Source of the DNA: JACVRW01 sp963808775
Lineage (GTDB): Bacteria; Actinomycetota; Thermoleophilia; Solirubrobacterales; Thermoleophilaceae
Length of the DNA: 64,000 nt
Direction: 5' to 3'
NCBI GenBank assembly: GCA_963808775.1
Contig: CAWEGR010000005.1
Location: forward strand, 1,054,001-1,118,000
Shown here: piece by piece, positions 52,937-62,223 of the stretch
How positions within the stretch are numbered: the first letter of the stretch is position 1
How the letters are laid out: the number at the start of each line of letters is the position of its first letter
Position numbers and translations under genes: made by a program
The notes under the pieces: generated by a model
The model's database searches: none
Told to the model about the DNA's origin: nothing
The model's input: the letters and a program-made list of their open reading frames with translations, nothing else

Positions 52937-55103
52937 ATCGCGGAACAGCGCGTCACCTTCTGCCGCATCTGCGAGCCGCTGTGCGGCATGGTCGCCACGG
53001 TCGAGGACGAACGCATCACGCAGCTGCGTCCGGATCCCGACCATCCGTTGTCGCGCGGATACGCCTGTCCCAAGGGCATCGCGATGGCGGAACTCCAGAA
53101 CGACCCCGACCGGGTGACGCACCCGCTCCGGCGCGGCCCCGACGGGGAGTTCGAGCGCGTCGGCTGGGAGGAGGCCCTCGCCGACATCGCCGCGCGCCTC
53201 GGGCGCATCCCGCCGCGCAGCGTCGGCTGGTACATGGGCAACCCCGGAGCGTTCTCCTACTCGCACACGCTCTGGGTGAAGGGCTTCCTCGACGGGCTCG
53301 GCTCGCAGCACTACTACTCGGCCGGCTCGCAGGACGTGAACAACCGCTTCGCCGCGAGCGCGCTGCTGTACGGCTCGCCGCTCGTGGTGCCGATCCCCGA
53401 TCTGAAGCGCACGCGCTTCCTGCTGATGCTGGGCGCGAACCCGCTCGTGTCGCACGGCTCGGTGCTGTCGGCCCCGCGCATCCGCGAGCAGCTGCTCGAG
53501 ATCGAGCGCGTGGTGGTGGTCGACCCGCGCCGCACGCGAGACCGCGCGCCAGTTCGAGCACGTCCCGATCCGCCCGGACACGGACGCCCTCCTGCTGCTG
53601 TCGCTGATCGCCGTGATCTTCGAGGAGGGGCTCGCGGACCCGGTCTATCTCGCGCGCATGACCGAGGGCGCGGGCGAGCTCGAGCGCCTCGCGGCCGCGC
53701 ACCCGCCCGAGGCGACGGCGGACCGGACCGGCATTTCCGCCGAGCGCGTGCGGGAGCTCGCGCGCGACTTCGCCTCCGCCGAGGGCGCGGCCGCGTACGG
53801 GCGCACGGGCTCCTGCCTCGGGCGCTTCGGCACCCTGGTCGCGTTCCTGCTCGATGCGCTGAACGCCGTCACGGGCAACCTCGACCGGCCGGGCGGCTCC
53901 GTCTTCGGGCGCCCGGCCATCGCCCTCGACGACGTCGGCGAGCTGGTCGGGCTCGACACCTACGGCAAGCTGCGCTCGCGGATCGGCGGCTTCCCGGACG
54001 TGATCGGCAACATGCCGGCCGCGCTGCTGCCGCGCGAGATCGAGACGCCGGGGGAGGGGCAGATCCGCGCGCTGTTCGTCTCGGCCGGCAACCCGGTGCT
54101 GTCCGTGCCGGACGGCGAGGCGCTCGAGCGCGCGCTCGGTCAGCTCGAGCTGTGCGTCTCGCTCGATCTCTACGTGAACGAGACCAACCGTCACGCCGAC
54201 TACGTGCTGCCCGTGACCACGTTCTACGAGCGCGAGGACCTGCCGATCGCGCTGATGGGGTTCTTCACCACCCCGTTCGCGCAGTTCACGGAGGCGGTGG
54301 TCGCCCCGCCGGGCGAGTGCCGCCAGGAGTGGGAGATCGTCGACGACATCGCGCGCCGGATCGGCGTGGCTCCCTACAGCGCGAAGCCGCTGCGCGCGCT
54401 CGCGCGGCTCGGCGTGCGCGTGAAGCCGCGCCAGGTGGCCGACCTGCTCCTGCGCAGCGGCCCGCATGGCGACCGCTTCGGCCTGCGCCGCGGCGGGCTC
54501 AGCCTGAAGCGGCTCGGCGAGCGGCCCCACGGCGTCGTGCTGGCGGACCAGATCGAGACGGGCGTGCTCGCGGACAAGCTGCGCACCGAGACGCGGCGGG
54601 TGCGCCTGAGCCCGCCGGAGATCGGCGCCGAGGTGGAGCGGCTCGACGCCCTCGGGGCGGGCGACCCCTCCTTCCCGCTGCGCCTGATCGGCCTGCGCGA
54701 GCTGCGCTCGCACAACTCCTGGATGCACAATGCGCCGCTCCTGATGCGCGGCGGGCGCGTGCAGGCGCTGCGCGTGCATCCCGACGATGCGGCGGCCGCC
54801 GGGCTCGAGGACGGCGCGAGCGCGCGGCTCGAGTCGAAGGACGGCTTCGTCGAGGTGCCCGTCAAGGTCACGGACGAGATGACTCCGGGGACGGTCGCGC
54901 TGCCGCACGGATGGGGCCACCGGGGTGGCTGGCGGCTCGCGAACGAGCACGCCGGGGCGAACGTGAACCTGCTCGCCGGCTCCTCACCCGAGGATCTCGA
55001 GCGCCTCGCGGGCATGGCCCACCTGAACGGGATCCCGGTTCGGGTGTCGCCGCTCGCGGAGCCGCGGGCGGCTACCAGCGAGCCCGCTCACGCGGCAGTG
55101 TGA
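52937..55103 (+). CDS. Molybdopterin-dependent oxidoreductase, one frame change
   Basis: A DMSO-reductase-superfamily enzyme of about 720 aa. The N-terminal 4Fe-4S site is VTFCRICEPLCGMVATVEDE with GYACPKG. The MPT domains follow: GWYMGNPGAFSYSHTLWVKG, LMLGANPLVSHGSVLSAPRI, VVVVDPRRTRDRA. After a frame change near 53545 come FEHVPIRPDTDALLLLSLIA, GSVFGRPAIA and the C-terminal domain (LRSHNSWMHNAPLLMRGG, LPHGWGHRGGWRLANEHAG). It resembles cytoplasmic formate-dehydrogenase/nitrate-reductase-like members; substrate unknown. No usual start codon is in frame: the codon before AEQRVTFC is ATC at 52937, possibly a miscalled ATG. Confidence 0.85.
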
Positions 55104-56250
55104 CGAGCACGCGCGTGCCGCGCGACGTGGTCTCGATGTCGAGGCTGCCGTCGAGCAGCTCCGCCCGCTCGCGCATGCTCGCGAGGCCGAGGTGCCCGGG
55201 CTTCGGCGTGCCGAGCGGGTTCCCGTCCGGGAAGCCGCGGCCGTTGTCCGTGATGCGCAGTTCGACGGCCTCGTGGGTCGAGCGCAGGTTGAGCGCGACC
55301 GTGTCGCCGTGCGAGTGGCGGCCGGCGTTGACAACGGCCTCCTGGACGATCCGGAACAGGCCCGCGGCGGTCTCGGGCGGAAGGTCGATGCGCTCGATCG
55401 TCACGAGCACCTCCAGCCCGTAGCGGCGCGTCCAGATCGGGATGCAGTTCTCGATTGCCGTCTCGAAGCCGATCTCCTCGAACGCGTAGGGGCCGAGGTC
55501 GACGATCTCGTCCCGCAGGGCTCGGATGTTGCGCGTGGCCAGCTCGCGCGCCTCCCGGATCAGGCCGGCCGACTCCTCCGCGTTGCCGGCATCAGCCGCG
55601 CTTCCCGCCGTCGAGAGGATCATGTCGAGCCCGATCAGCTCCTGAACCGGGCCGTCGTGGATCGACTCGGCCACGCGGCGGCGCACCTCGGACTCCGACT
55701 GGATCGTTCGCCGGGTCAGCTCGCGGGCGCGCAGGCGGGACTCCGATTCGGCGCTGCGCAACGTGCCCACCACGAGCCCCGTGCCGAGTGCTGCCATGAC
55801 GAAGCTGAACTCGTAGAGGGTCAGCAGGTCGCCCTCGACCGGGGCGTCGCCCCGCACCGCCGTCGCCAGCACGAGCGCCAGCGAGCCGAGCGCGCCGATG
55901 GCGAGCCCGCGGCGGCCCCCCTGGAAGTGGGCGTGCGAGGCCACGAGGAAGAGGGCCGCCACCCGAACTCCGCCGAACGTGGCGGGGGCCACGACCTCGA
56001 GCAGGATCAGGATCGCGAAGTCCACGGCCGGCACGATCGGATTCAGGGCGACCTCGGGACGCGCGCGCGCGAGGAGAAGGACGGCGACGCTCCACGGGAT
56101 CCCGAGCACGCCGACCACGAGCATGCCCGCGCCGCGGTCGGGGATGTCGAGCACCGCCAGCGCCAGGAAGACGAACACCGTGGCGACGAGGCGGGTCGCC
56201 GCGAACATCTGGATCGGGCCCGCGGTCTCGATTGGAACGCGTCTGAGCAT
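55072..56250 (-). CDS. NarL-type sensor histidine kinase
   Basis: A 392-aa membrane histidine kinase. Five or so hydrophobic helices (residues about 15-165) are followed by a HisKA_3 domain with the phospho-His in RRRVAESIHDGPVQELIGLD. The HATPase_c domain has FRIVQEAVVNAGRHSHGDTV (N box), LRITDNGRGFPDG (G1) and LGLASMRERAELLDG (G2). Its partner should be a LuxR-type response regulator, but none is adjacent. The ATG overlaps the VanZ-like gene's stop, so the two are an operon. Its 3' end overlaps the convergent oxidoreductase gene by 32 bases. Confidence 0.9.
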   Translation of the reverse strand: MLRRVPIETAGPIQMFAATRLVATVFVFLALAVLDIPDRGAGMLVVGVLGIPWSVAVLLLARARPEVALNPIVPAVDFAILILLEVVAPATFGGVRVAALFLVASHAHFQGGRRGLAIGALGSLALVLATAVRGDAPVEGDLLTLYEFSFVMAALGTGLVVGTLRSAESESRLRARELTRRTIQSESEVRRRVAESIHDGPVQELIGLDMILSTAGSAADAGNAEESAGLIREARELATRNIRALRDEIVDLGPYAFEEIGFETAIENCIPIWTRRYGLEVLVTIERIDLPPETAAGLFRIVQEAVVNAGRHSHGDTVALNLRSTHEAVELRITDNGRGFPDGNPLGTPKPGHLGLASMRERAELLDGSLDIETTSRGTRVLVTLPRERARW

Positions 56251-56633
56251 CAGGCGGCGGCTCCGGCGCGCCCGCGGTCGCGCAGGTGGAGCGCCGCGGC
56301 GGCCGCGCCCGCCGTGTCGATCGCCCAGTCCACCGGGCTGCCCCTGCGGCCCTCGATGAACGTCTGGTGGAACTCGTCCGTCGCGGCGTAGGCGCTCGAT
56401 ACGAGGAACGCGACGAGCGCCGCCCGGCGGGCGCCGAGTTCCGGCTCGAGCGCGCGCCAGACGAGGAACGAGAGCAGCGCGTACTCGAGGAAGTGGACGA
56501 TCTTGCGGCCGATCAGGTCGATCGACCCGAGCCCCGAATCGAGGCTCGGCTGATGCGAGAAGAAGAAGATGACCGCCATCAGGACGAGCGGCGGCGCAAA
56601 GCGGCGGACGCGCGCGAGCGGCGGCATCCCCAT
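56250..56633 (-). CDS. VanZ-like membrane protein
   Basis: A 127-aa protein with four hydrophobic segments and the VanZ-family landmarks RKIVHFLEYALLSFLVWRAL and YAATDEFHQTFIEGRRGSPV followed by DWAIDTAGA. The family is named for teicoplanin resistance but most members have unknown roles. It is translationally coupled to the histidine kinase. It starts 17 bases from the divergent Rrf2 gene. Confidence 0.85.
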   Translation of the reverse strand: MGMPPLARVRRFAPPLVLMAVIFFFSHQPSLDSGLGSIDLIGRKIVHFLEYALLSFLVWRALEPELGARRAALVAFLVSSAYAATDEFHQTFIEGRRGSPVDWAIDTAGAAAAALHLRDRGRAGAAA

Positions 56634-56650
56634 ACCGTAGAGTCGATTCC

Positions 56651-57052
56651 GTGCTGGTGATCACCTCCAAGTCGCCCTACGCAGTGCGCGCGCTCACGGA
56701 GCTCGCCCGCCGCGGCGACGCCGCACCCGTCCCGATCGGCGAGATCGCGCGCGCCCGCGAGATCCCCGTGCAGTTCCTCGAGGGCCTGTTCGCGACCCTG
56801 CGCCGGGCGGGCATCCTGCAGTCCCAGCGCGGCGTGAAGGGCGGCTACTCGTTCGCCCGCCCACCCGCCGAGGTGACGCTCCTCGAGGTCGTCGAGCTGC
56901 TCGAGGGCGAGCTCGGCGCCGACGCCGCCGGCTCGGGCCCGATCTGGACCGACGTCACGGACGCGGTCCGCGGCGTGCTCGGCGGATCGACGATCGCGGA
57001 CCTGGCGGAGCGCGAGGCGGACGCGGCGGCGGCGCCGATGTACTACATATAA
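56651..57052 (+). CDS. Rrf2-family transcriptional regulator, Cys-free
   Basis: A 133-aa winged-helix regulator: ITSKSPYAVRALTELARRGD, PIGEIARAREIPVQFLEGLF, LRRAGILQSQRGVKGGYSFA. The C-terminal part lacks the three cysteines of IscR-type iron-sulfur members and indeed has no Cys at all, so it senses something else (CymR-like) or acts constitutively. The GTG start is 17 bases from the divergent VanZ/kinase operon, its most likely target. Confidence 0.88.
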   Translation: MLVITSKSPYAVRALTELARRGDAAPVPIGEIARAREIPVQFLEGLFATLRRAGILQSQRGVKGGYSFARPPAEVTLLEVVELLEGELGADAAGSGPIWTDVTDAVRGVLGGSTIADLAEREADAAAAPMYYI

Positions 57053-57187
57053 AAGCCGCCGCACCGTAGAGCCGCGTTCCGCTCCACAAAGCCAAAACGA
57101 CCCCTGGCGAACCCCCTGAGACCCCTGGGCCACGGGGTTCGACTGCAGCGCAATTGCAGCGCGCCGGACCCGTAACCCGGGGCAGTG

Positions 57188-57685
57188 ATGCTTGGCGGCA
57201 ATGACCGCCGCTCTCCCGCTGCCGAGCGCGCCCCCTGGGGGTCAGCCACCGCCGAGGCGCACGAGCACCTCGCGAGGCGTGCCGTGCGGGCGTTGTACGA
57301 CACCGTCGAGGACAACTACGACGAGTTCCTCGACGCTCGCCGCCGGGCTGCCGAGGAGGCGACCGAGCCGCTCCGGGTCGCCGTGGCGACGATGCTCGAC
57401 CAGCTTGCGGAGTTCAGGGTCGCGCACGCGCTTCACGACTGCGCGGCGAAATGGCACAACAGCCCCGCCTCGGCCGCCCTGTCCGCCGGGGCGCACGCCG
57501 TCGATTCGAGCCGCCGCCGCTTCGCGCGTCAGCTCGATCAGATCCGCTCGCAAACCGAGCTGCGCCCCAAGGCGACGATCGAGAACGAGATCCCGGCGCT
57601 GCTGGCGGCGCTCGCGTTGCAGTTCGAGGCCCTCGCCGTGGTGGACGAGGAGGCGGCCAGCGCGTCCGTTCCGGAAGCGGCATGA
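57188..57685 (+). CDS. Helical protein of unknown function
   Basis: A 165-aa, Ala-rich, predicted helical protein (EAHEHLARRAVRALYDTVED, AAEEATEPLRVAVATMLDQL, RRFARQLDQIRSQTELRPKA). No signal peptide or membrane segment. No family recognised. It is followed by a terminator hairpin. Confidence 0.6.
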   Translation: MLGGNDRRSPAAERAPWGSATAEAHEHLARRAVRALYDTVEDNYDEFLDARRRAAEEATEPLRVAVATMLDQLAEFRVAHALHDCAAKWHNSPASAALSAGAHAVDSSRRRFARQLDQIRSQTELRPKATIENEIPALLAALALQFEALAVVDEEAASASVPEAA

Positions 57686-57738
57686 CCGGCACGACGGCTC
57701 CCGTCCCGAACACGAACCTCGCGGTCCTTGAACGCGAA

Positions 57739-57762
57739 AGCGGCCCCGCTGTGGGGGCCGCT
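57739..57762. terminator. Bidirectional terminator between convergent genes
   Basis: A perfect 9-bp stem, AGCGGCCCC / GGGGCCGCT, with a 6-base loop, between the stops of two convergent genes. On the minus strand it is followed by TTCGCGTT, which favours termination of the secreted-protein gene. Confidence 0.7.
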
Positions 57763-57784
57763 GTCCGCTGGGTTGTGTTGTCGG

Positions 57785-58612
57785 CTAGCAGCCTTCCGCC
57801 GCGCGGACCTCTTCGGCCTCGGCTATCAACGCATCGGCGTCGGCGGTGGCGATCTTCTTCCCGCGTTGCGCCTGGACTCCGGTGATGAATGCTCCGAGCT
57901 TGTCGCAGGCCCCGGCGAGGTTGTTGGCGTCGAGGTCCTTCTGCGCGCCGGTGAGCTTCTTCAGCAGGTTGCTCTCGACCTTGGTCGGCAGGTTGAGATC
58001 CTCGACCGACTCGATCAGGTTCGCGATCGTCGGCTCGCACCTGGCCGGGCCCGAGGAGGTGCCGCCCACGCCGCTATTGACGTTTATTGTCGCCGTCGTC
58101 GACATCGTGCATGGCGTGTCGGTGGACAGCGTGATCGTCACTTGCTTGGCGTAAGTGCCGGTCAGCAGTGGATCGTTCGCGCCGATCAGCTGGCTGAAAT
58201 CCAAGCTCACCGCGTCGTTGGAGATCGGTCCGTTGTAGGCGAGCAGGTTCAGCGGCGCGGCAGACGACCCGACGTTGCTGTAAGTCGTGCCGGTATTCGC
58301 GGCGTTCCTCGCGCGCGCCTGCAGCGGCTGCGGCAGGACGGCGGTGCCGTTGACGAGATGCCCTGTAGCGAAGCTGCTCGGATCGTGCACGGTCAGCACC
58401 GCCGACGGAACCGTGGAGATCACGTTTGCGCTGGTGCTGGCCTGATAGGCCCTCGCGACACCCGGGATGAATGGGCCGAACGCTGCCGGCGCGCCGACGG
58501 AGAGCGACAAGGTCGCGGGCACGGGCTCCGCTTGGGCGGCGGGGACAGCAGCGACAGCGATACTCAGCGCCGCCACGACAGCAGCGAGCGCAATGCGAGT
58601 CCTACGGGACAT
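57785..58612 (-). CDS. Secreted surface protein with WxL-like and FIMAH-like domains
   Basis: A 275-aa exported protein. A signal peptide (LAAVVAALSIAVAAVPAAQA) is followed by a beta-rich domain seen in many actinobacterial surface proteins (ISNDAVSLDFSQLIGANDPL, TGTYAKQVTITLSTDTP). A C-terminal helical module of FIMAH type follows (TKVESNLLKKLTGAQKDLDA, ACDKLGAFITGVQAQRGKKI, ALIAEAEEVRAAEGC). Function unknown; probably cell-surface. The start is the ATG at 58612. Confidence 0.75.
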   Translation of the reverse strand: MSRRTRIALAAVVAALSIAVAAVPAAQAEPVPATLSLSVGAPAAFGPFIPGVARAYQASTSANVISTVPSAVLTVHDPSSFATGHLVNGTAVLPQPLQARARNAANTGTTYSNVGSSAAPLNLLAYNGPISNDAVSLDFSQLIGANDPLLTGTYAKQVTITLSTDTPCTMSTTATINVNSGVGGTSSGPARCEPTIANLIESVEDLNLPTKVESNLLKKLTGAQKDLDANNLAGACDKLGAFITGVQAQRGKKIATADADALIAEAEEVRAAEGC

Positions 58613-59245
58613 ACGAGTCCTTCCATGGCCAGCGGGCGGGGCGCTCCGGGCCAAAAGGAAGGCCCCCGGTCCAGATCACCCTAACCGGGGACAACTAGCA
58701 CCGCAAACGCCCACCGGTGTCGGGGGAGAGACCGGGACGGGCAAGTTCCGGCCCGCCCGTCCCGGCTCTGGCGCGCGCGTCGGGGGAAGGCAACGCGAGC
58801 TCTCGTACCCCTGCCGCCGACTGATGCCCGGCGCTGTGACTGCGAAAACTCGTCCGGATGTTGCACCGCAGGGACACCTGGGGATCAGGGCAGTCGGCGG
58901 CGGTGGGCGGCTCAAGGCGACACGGAAGCTCGCCGAGAGCGGGAGACCTGCCGCCGCCCCTGTGGTGCGCGCGGTGGCCCGTCGAAGGATCGACGAGTGT
59001 CTCGCCCGGCTGCTGCCATGAGTGGAAGTCCAGCTCGGGCTAGGGAAGCTCAATAACCCTTGGTCGGGACCGCCGAGTGCACCTGTAGCGTGGCCCCCAT
59101 GACGGCGGCTCGATCGACCGAGATGTCGGCGTACATCTAAGGCCACCGCACCGCAGCGTCTTATGCACGCGCGGCCGGCGGGCGGTCGGCTGGAGTGAAG
59201 TGAACGCCTGACGACGCTACCCGCGCCGCGGGATACCGTCGAGCG
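58613..59245. other. Intergenic stretch without a supported gene
   Basis: About 630 bases between the secreted-protein start and the first SnoaL gene of the cluster. Open frames here (for example plus strand to 59021) are GC-driven and lack homology, signal peptides or ribosome-binding sites. It must hold the promoter of the minus-strand gene and probably one for the plus-strand SnoaL pair; I cannot place either. Confidence 0.5.
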
Positions 59246-59647
59246 ATGTCGCAGGAAAACGCGCAGGCTTTTCGGGATTCGATGGACGCCTTTGATCGGC
59301 GTGACCAGGCTGCCTGGCTCGCGTTCCGAGCTGCGGATTGCGTGGTGGTTCCCAGCGTTACCTGGCCGGAAGCTGGCACGGTTCGCGGTCGCGAGGCCGC
59401 CTGGGACTACTACGTCCAGGTGGTCGAGGCGTTCGATCACGCCCCCGTTGGCGATGTCGAGGTTGTGGATGCCGGGAATGACACGGTCTTGGTCCATCAG
59501 CGCATTGACTGGCGCGGACGGGCGAGCGGGGCATCGGTGGCGTTCAACTATTGGATCGTGATCACATTCCGCGACGGGAAGATCGTTCGCGACGTCTGGT
59601 TCGACGACCGAGCCGAGGCTTTCCCTGCCGCTGGGTTGCGGGAGTAG
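59246..59647 (+). CDS. SnoaL-like (NTF2-fold) protein 1 of cluster
   Basis: A 133-aa NTF2-like protein: SQENAQAFRDSMDAFDRRDQ, WPEAGTVRGREAAWDYYVQV, VVDAGNDTVLVHQRIDWRGR and the ending AAGLRE. The typical acidic/His pocket residues are only partly conserved; ligand unknown. It is 3 bases from the next family member on the same strand. Confidence 0.82.
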   Translation: MSQENAQAFRDSMDAFDRRDQAAWLAFRAADCVVVPSVTWPEAGTVRGREAAWDYYVQVVEAFDHAPVGDVEVVDAGNDTVLVHQRIDWRGRASGASVAFNYWIVITFRDGKIVRDVWFDDRAEAFPAAGLRE

Positions 59648-59650
59648 GCG

Positions 59651-60043
59651 ATGCCGCAGGAGAACGTGGAGGTGGTACGGCGGGCACTTGCGGCGCTCGA
59701 TCGCCGCGACGTCGAGGCGTACTTGGAGGTGGCCTCGCCGCAGATCGAACTCATTACGTTCTTGCCGGTTCAAGGCACCGAGATCACCGGACACGAAGGC
59801 ATACGCGACTTCTTTCGCGAGCTCTGGAGCTTCTCGGAGGCGAGCGAGTTCCAAGTCGAGGAGATAAGAGCCGTAGGGGGGCGCGTTCTGGCCTTCTTCG
59901 TCATCACCGCCACTGGCCGAGATGGCATCCAGACCTCCGCGCGGGTCGGCGGGGTCTATGACCTCGAACACGGGAAGATCCGCCGCGCCCATGTCTTCGC
60001 CGACCGCACCGAGGCCCTCGAAGCCGTGGGGTTGCGGGAGTAG
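59651..60043 (+). CDS. SnoaL-like (NTF2-fold) protein 2 of cluster
   Basis: A 130-aa protein: PQENVEVVRRALAALDRRDV, GTEITGHEGIRDFFRELWSF, FFVITATGRDGIQTSARVGG and the ending EALEAVGLRE. Closest in pattern to limonene-epoxide-hydrolase/ketosteroid-isomerase-like NTF2 proteins, with no substrate evidence. It is co-directional with gene 1 and converges with gene 3. Confidence 0.84.
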   Translation: MPQENVEVVRRALAALDRRDVEAYLEVASPQIELITFLPVQGTEITGHEGIRDFFRELWSFSEASEFQVEEIRAVGGRVLAFFVITATGRDGIQTSARVGGVYDLEHGKIRRAHVFADRTEALEAVGLRE

Positions 60044-60084
60044 CGGCGCCGCCCCGGCCGGGAGGCGTGTCGAGCGTTCGCCTC

Positions 60085-60492
60085 CTACTCCCGCAGCCCC
60101 GTGGCTTCAAATGCCTCCTGCCGGGTCGCGTACTCCCTGACGCACCTGATTCGTCCGCCGCGGAGCGTGAAAACCCACGTTTCCTCGTGTTCCGCAAACG
60201 GGGTTCGGCTGCCTTTGCCCCGCCCACCCCAGCGCAGCGGCACGACGACGTGACTGCCCGTGTCGATGTACTCCAAAGGTCGGTACCACGTCTCTTCCAC
60301 GACGTCATCGAAGCCGTCGGACCACCGCCGCATCCCCTCGTAGCCGGTATACACGCCGGCGTCTGGGAAGTCGGAGCGAACCTCCCAGACGATGTCAGGA
60401 CCGACAATTTCGGAGATCGCGTCCCAATCCAACTCTGCCTCGGAAAACAGCTCGAAGAGGCGGGTCAGCCGCTGCACGTTTTCCTCTGACAT
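60085..60492 (-). CDS. SnoaL-like (NTF2-fold) protein 3 of cluster
   Basis: A 135-aa protein: SEENVQRLTRLFELFSEAEL, AGVYTGYEGMRRWSDGFDDV, HVVVPLRWGGRGKGSRTPFA and the ending AFEATGLRE. The first of the minus-strand members; it faces gene 2 tail to tail. Confidence 0.84.
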   Translation of the reverse strand: MSEENVQRLTRLFELFSEAELDWDAISEIVGPDIVWEVRSDFPDAGVYTGYEGMRRWSDGFDDVVEETWYRPLEYIDTGSHVVVPLRWGGRGKGSRTPFAEHEETWVFTLRGGRIRCVREYATRQEAFEATGLRE

Positions 60493-60527
60493 CGCCCCCC
60501 AGTATCCGCCGTCGGCGGCTCCTCGGT

Positions 60528-60755
60528 CTAGTGCTCTTCGCGGATGGGGGTGAACGTCTCGTCTCTCGCCCGCTCCTGAACTCTGCGCTCGAGTTCATCC
60601 ACGCGAGGCGATGCGCCGCCGGCATGCCGAACTATCCGTACGACCTGCAGAACGCCCCCGCACCGACAGCGATCGGGAGGAGACGCGTTGGGCGACGCCA
60701 GCCCCTCACTGTGGGCCGCGCAGGACTGGCAGATCATGTGGGCGATGGCTGGCAT
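60528..60755 (-). CDS. Small Cys-rich protein of unknown function
   Basis: A roughly 75-aa protein with a CxxC and CxC pair, MICQSCAAHSEGLASPNASP then DRCRCGGVLQVVRIVRHAGG, and a charged helix (VDELERRVQERARDETF). The four Cys suggest a zinc ribbon. The start may be ATG 60755 or ATG 60737. It interrupts the SnoaL cluster; no family recognised. Confidence 0.55.
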   Translation of the reverse strand: MPAIAHMICQSCAAHSEGLASPNASPPDRCRCGGVLQVVRIVRHAGGASPRVDELERRVQERARDETFTPIREEH

Positions 60756-60919
60756 AGGGTGGACACCCGGACTCTCCGCGTTCCCGGAACAAGTCGATCC
60801 AAGCGAGGGCACCGGACCTGCCCCCTGCACTTGTCACCGGAGGCCCAAGGTGCAGATTGCGCGGTCCGGCGCCGTGCAGCCCGCTGCCCAGGCAGAGGAG
60901 GGAACGATTTTCGAATGGC

Positions 60920-61309
60920 CTACTCCTGCAGCCCGACGGCTTCGAGGGCTTCCTCCACGCTCGCGAACATCTGCATCCTGATCCCCTGAGCGTCCCTGAG
61001 CGTCCATATCTGAGCAAAGCGCATGTCGACGGGAATGCCCGTGGCCTTCGCCCGCCCCCGCTGGTTGAGGATGACGACGACGCGCTCTCCTGCGTCGATG
61101 TACTCCTCGACCTCAATCTCCCAGTCATCCCATGCGTCGGCCCACTCGGCATTGAATTGCATCGCGCCCTCGGCTCCGAGGTAGACCTGCTGGTCAGGCC
61201 AGCCGAGGTTGGACACATCCCAGACCAGATCGGCGGGGGCGCGGAAATAGCCGGTCGTCAGCCAGTGCTCGAAGCCGCGCCTGATGACCTCCACGTTCTC
61301 CTGCGACAT
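60920..61309 (-). CDS. SnoaL-like (NTF2-fold) protein 4 of cluster
   Basis: A 129-aa protein: SQENVEVIRRGFEHWLTTGY, LGWPDQQVYLGAEGAMQFNA, GERVVVILNQRGRAKATGIP and the ending EALEAVGLQE. It is separated from the next copy upstream by only 3 bases, so it is probably co-transcribed with it. Confidence 0.84.
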   Translation of the reverse strand: MSQENVEVIRRGFEHWLTTGYFRAPADLVWDVSNLGWPDQQVYLGAEGAMQFNAEWADAWDDWEIEVEEYIDAGERVVVILNQRGRAKATGIPVDMRFAQIWTLRDAQGIRMQMFASVEEALEAVGLQE

Positions 61310-61312
61310 CGT

Positions 61313-61711
61313 TTACTCCCGCAGCCCCACCGCTTCTAGGGCGTGCCCGGGGGTCGGGTACCCAACCACCGCGACGATGGCTCCGCTGCGGACCGTGAAG
61401 ACGCTCCCGTTTCGGTACGCGAATTCACCGGCCGTGCCTCCCTTCGGTCGGAGCCGATTGTCGACGACCACCACGACCTGGTCGCCGCTCTCGAAGAAGT
61501 CGATCGGCTCAACCGTCCAGGACTCAAAACCTGCTCTGAGGTCGTCAACCACCGCTCGCAGAGCTTTGCGTCCGCGGTGTGTCCCGGCCCTGGGGCCTTC
61601 CACGAACGTGACCACGAAGTCCGGGTGGGTGTCGCGGAACGCCGCGTCCCAGTCCTCCCGGTTGAGCGCGTCGTAGATGCGCCGCACGATTTCAACGTTC
61701 TCCTGCGACAT
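61313..61711 (-). CDS. SnoaL-like (NTF2-fold) protein 5 of cluster
   Basis: A 132-aa protein: SQENVEIVRRIYDALNREDW, GPRAGTHRGRKALRAVVDDL, GDQVVVVVDNRLRPKGGTAG and the ending ALEAVGLRE. The ATG at 61711 aligns with the MSQENVE start of its relatives; two upstream codons in frame are ignored. Confidence 0.85.
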   Translation of the reverse strand: MSQENVEIVRRIYDALNREDWDAAFRDTHPDFVVTFVEGPRAGTHRGRKALRAVVDDLRAGFESWTVEPIDFFESGDQVVVVVDNRLRPKGGTAGEFAYRNGSVFTVRSGAIVAVVGYPTPGHALEAVGLRE

Positions 61712-61727
61712 CGCGAGCAATCAAGGC

Positions 61728-62129
61728 CTACTGACGCCGCCCGGCGGCGTCAAGAGCCTTCCCGAGATCCTGCCCCCACTCGAAGCGAGCGATCCTGCCT
61801 TCGCGGAGCATCCAGGTATGGGCCTCCTCGTTGACGATGTCCCTCGAGCTTCCCCTGCCGCGTATGTGCCAGCTGACGGCGGCAACGACGAGATCCCCGC
61901 AGTCGTACAGCTCCCGAAGCTCGTGGTGGGATTCGTCCCAGGGCTCGGCAAAGCGGCGCATGGCCTGAGTGACGGCGACGAGTCCCCGGCGCACGCCCGG
62001 TTCGACCGCGTAGGGCGGATTGACGTACTCGATGTCGGGGGTCGCGAGCTTCAGGAGCTCCTCCGGATCCCGATCGATCATCCCCGACACGTAGACGTCG
62101 CGGATGATCTCAACGTTCTCCTCCGACAT
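61728..62129 (-). CDS. SnoaL-like (NTF2-fold) protein 6 of cluster
   Basis: A 133-aa protein: SEENVEIIRDVYVSGMIDRD, PPYAVEPGVRRGLVAVTQAM, VVAAVSWHIRGRGSSRDIVN. Its ending (LDAAGRRQ) differs slightly from the usual AVGLRE. The ATG at 62129 is set by alignment with the family. Confidence 0.84.
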   Translation of the reverse strand: MSEENVEIIRDVYVSGMIDRDPEELLKLATPDIEYVNPPYAVEPGVRRGLVAVTQAMRRFAEPWDESHHELRELYDCGDLVVAAVSWHIRGRGSSRDIVNEEAHTWMLREGRIARFEWGQDLGKALDAAGRRQ

Positions 62130-62223
62130 CGCCAGCCCAGTATCTGCCGCACGAGGGAGGGGGGCAACCCGAGTCGCCCGGCGGACGGCGTCGACGGTTA
62201 AGGCCGCTGAGGTGCCCGCTGAC

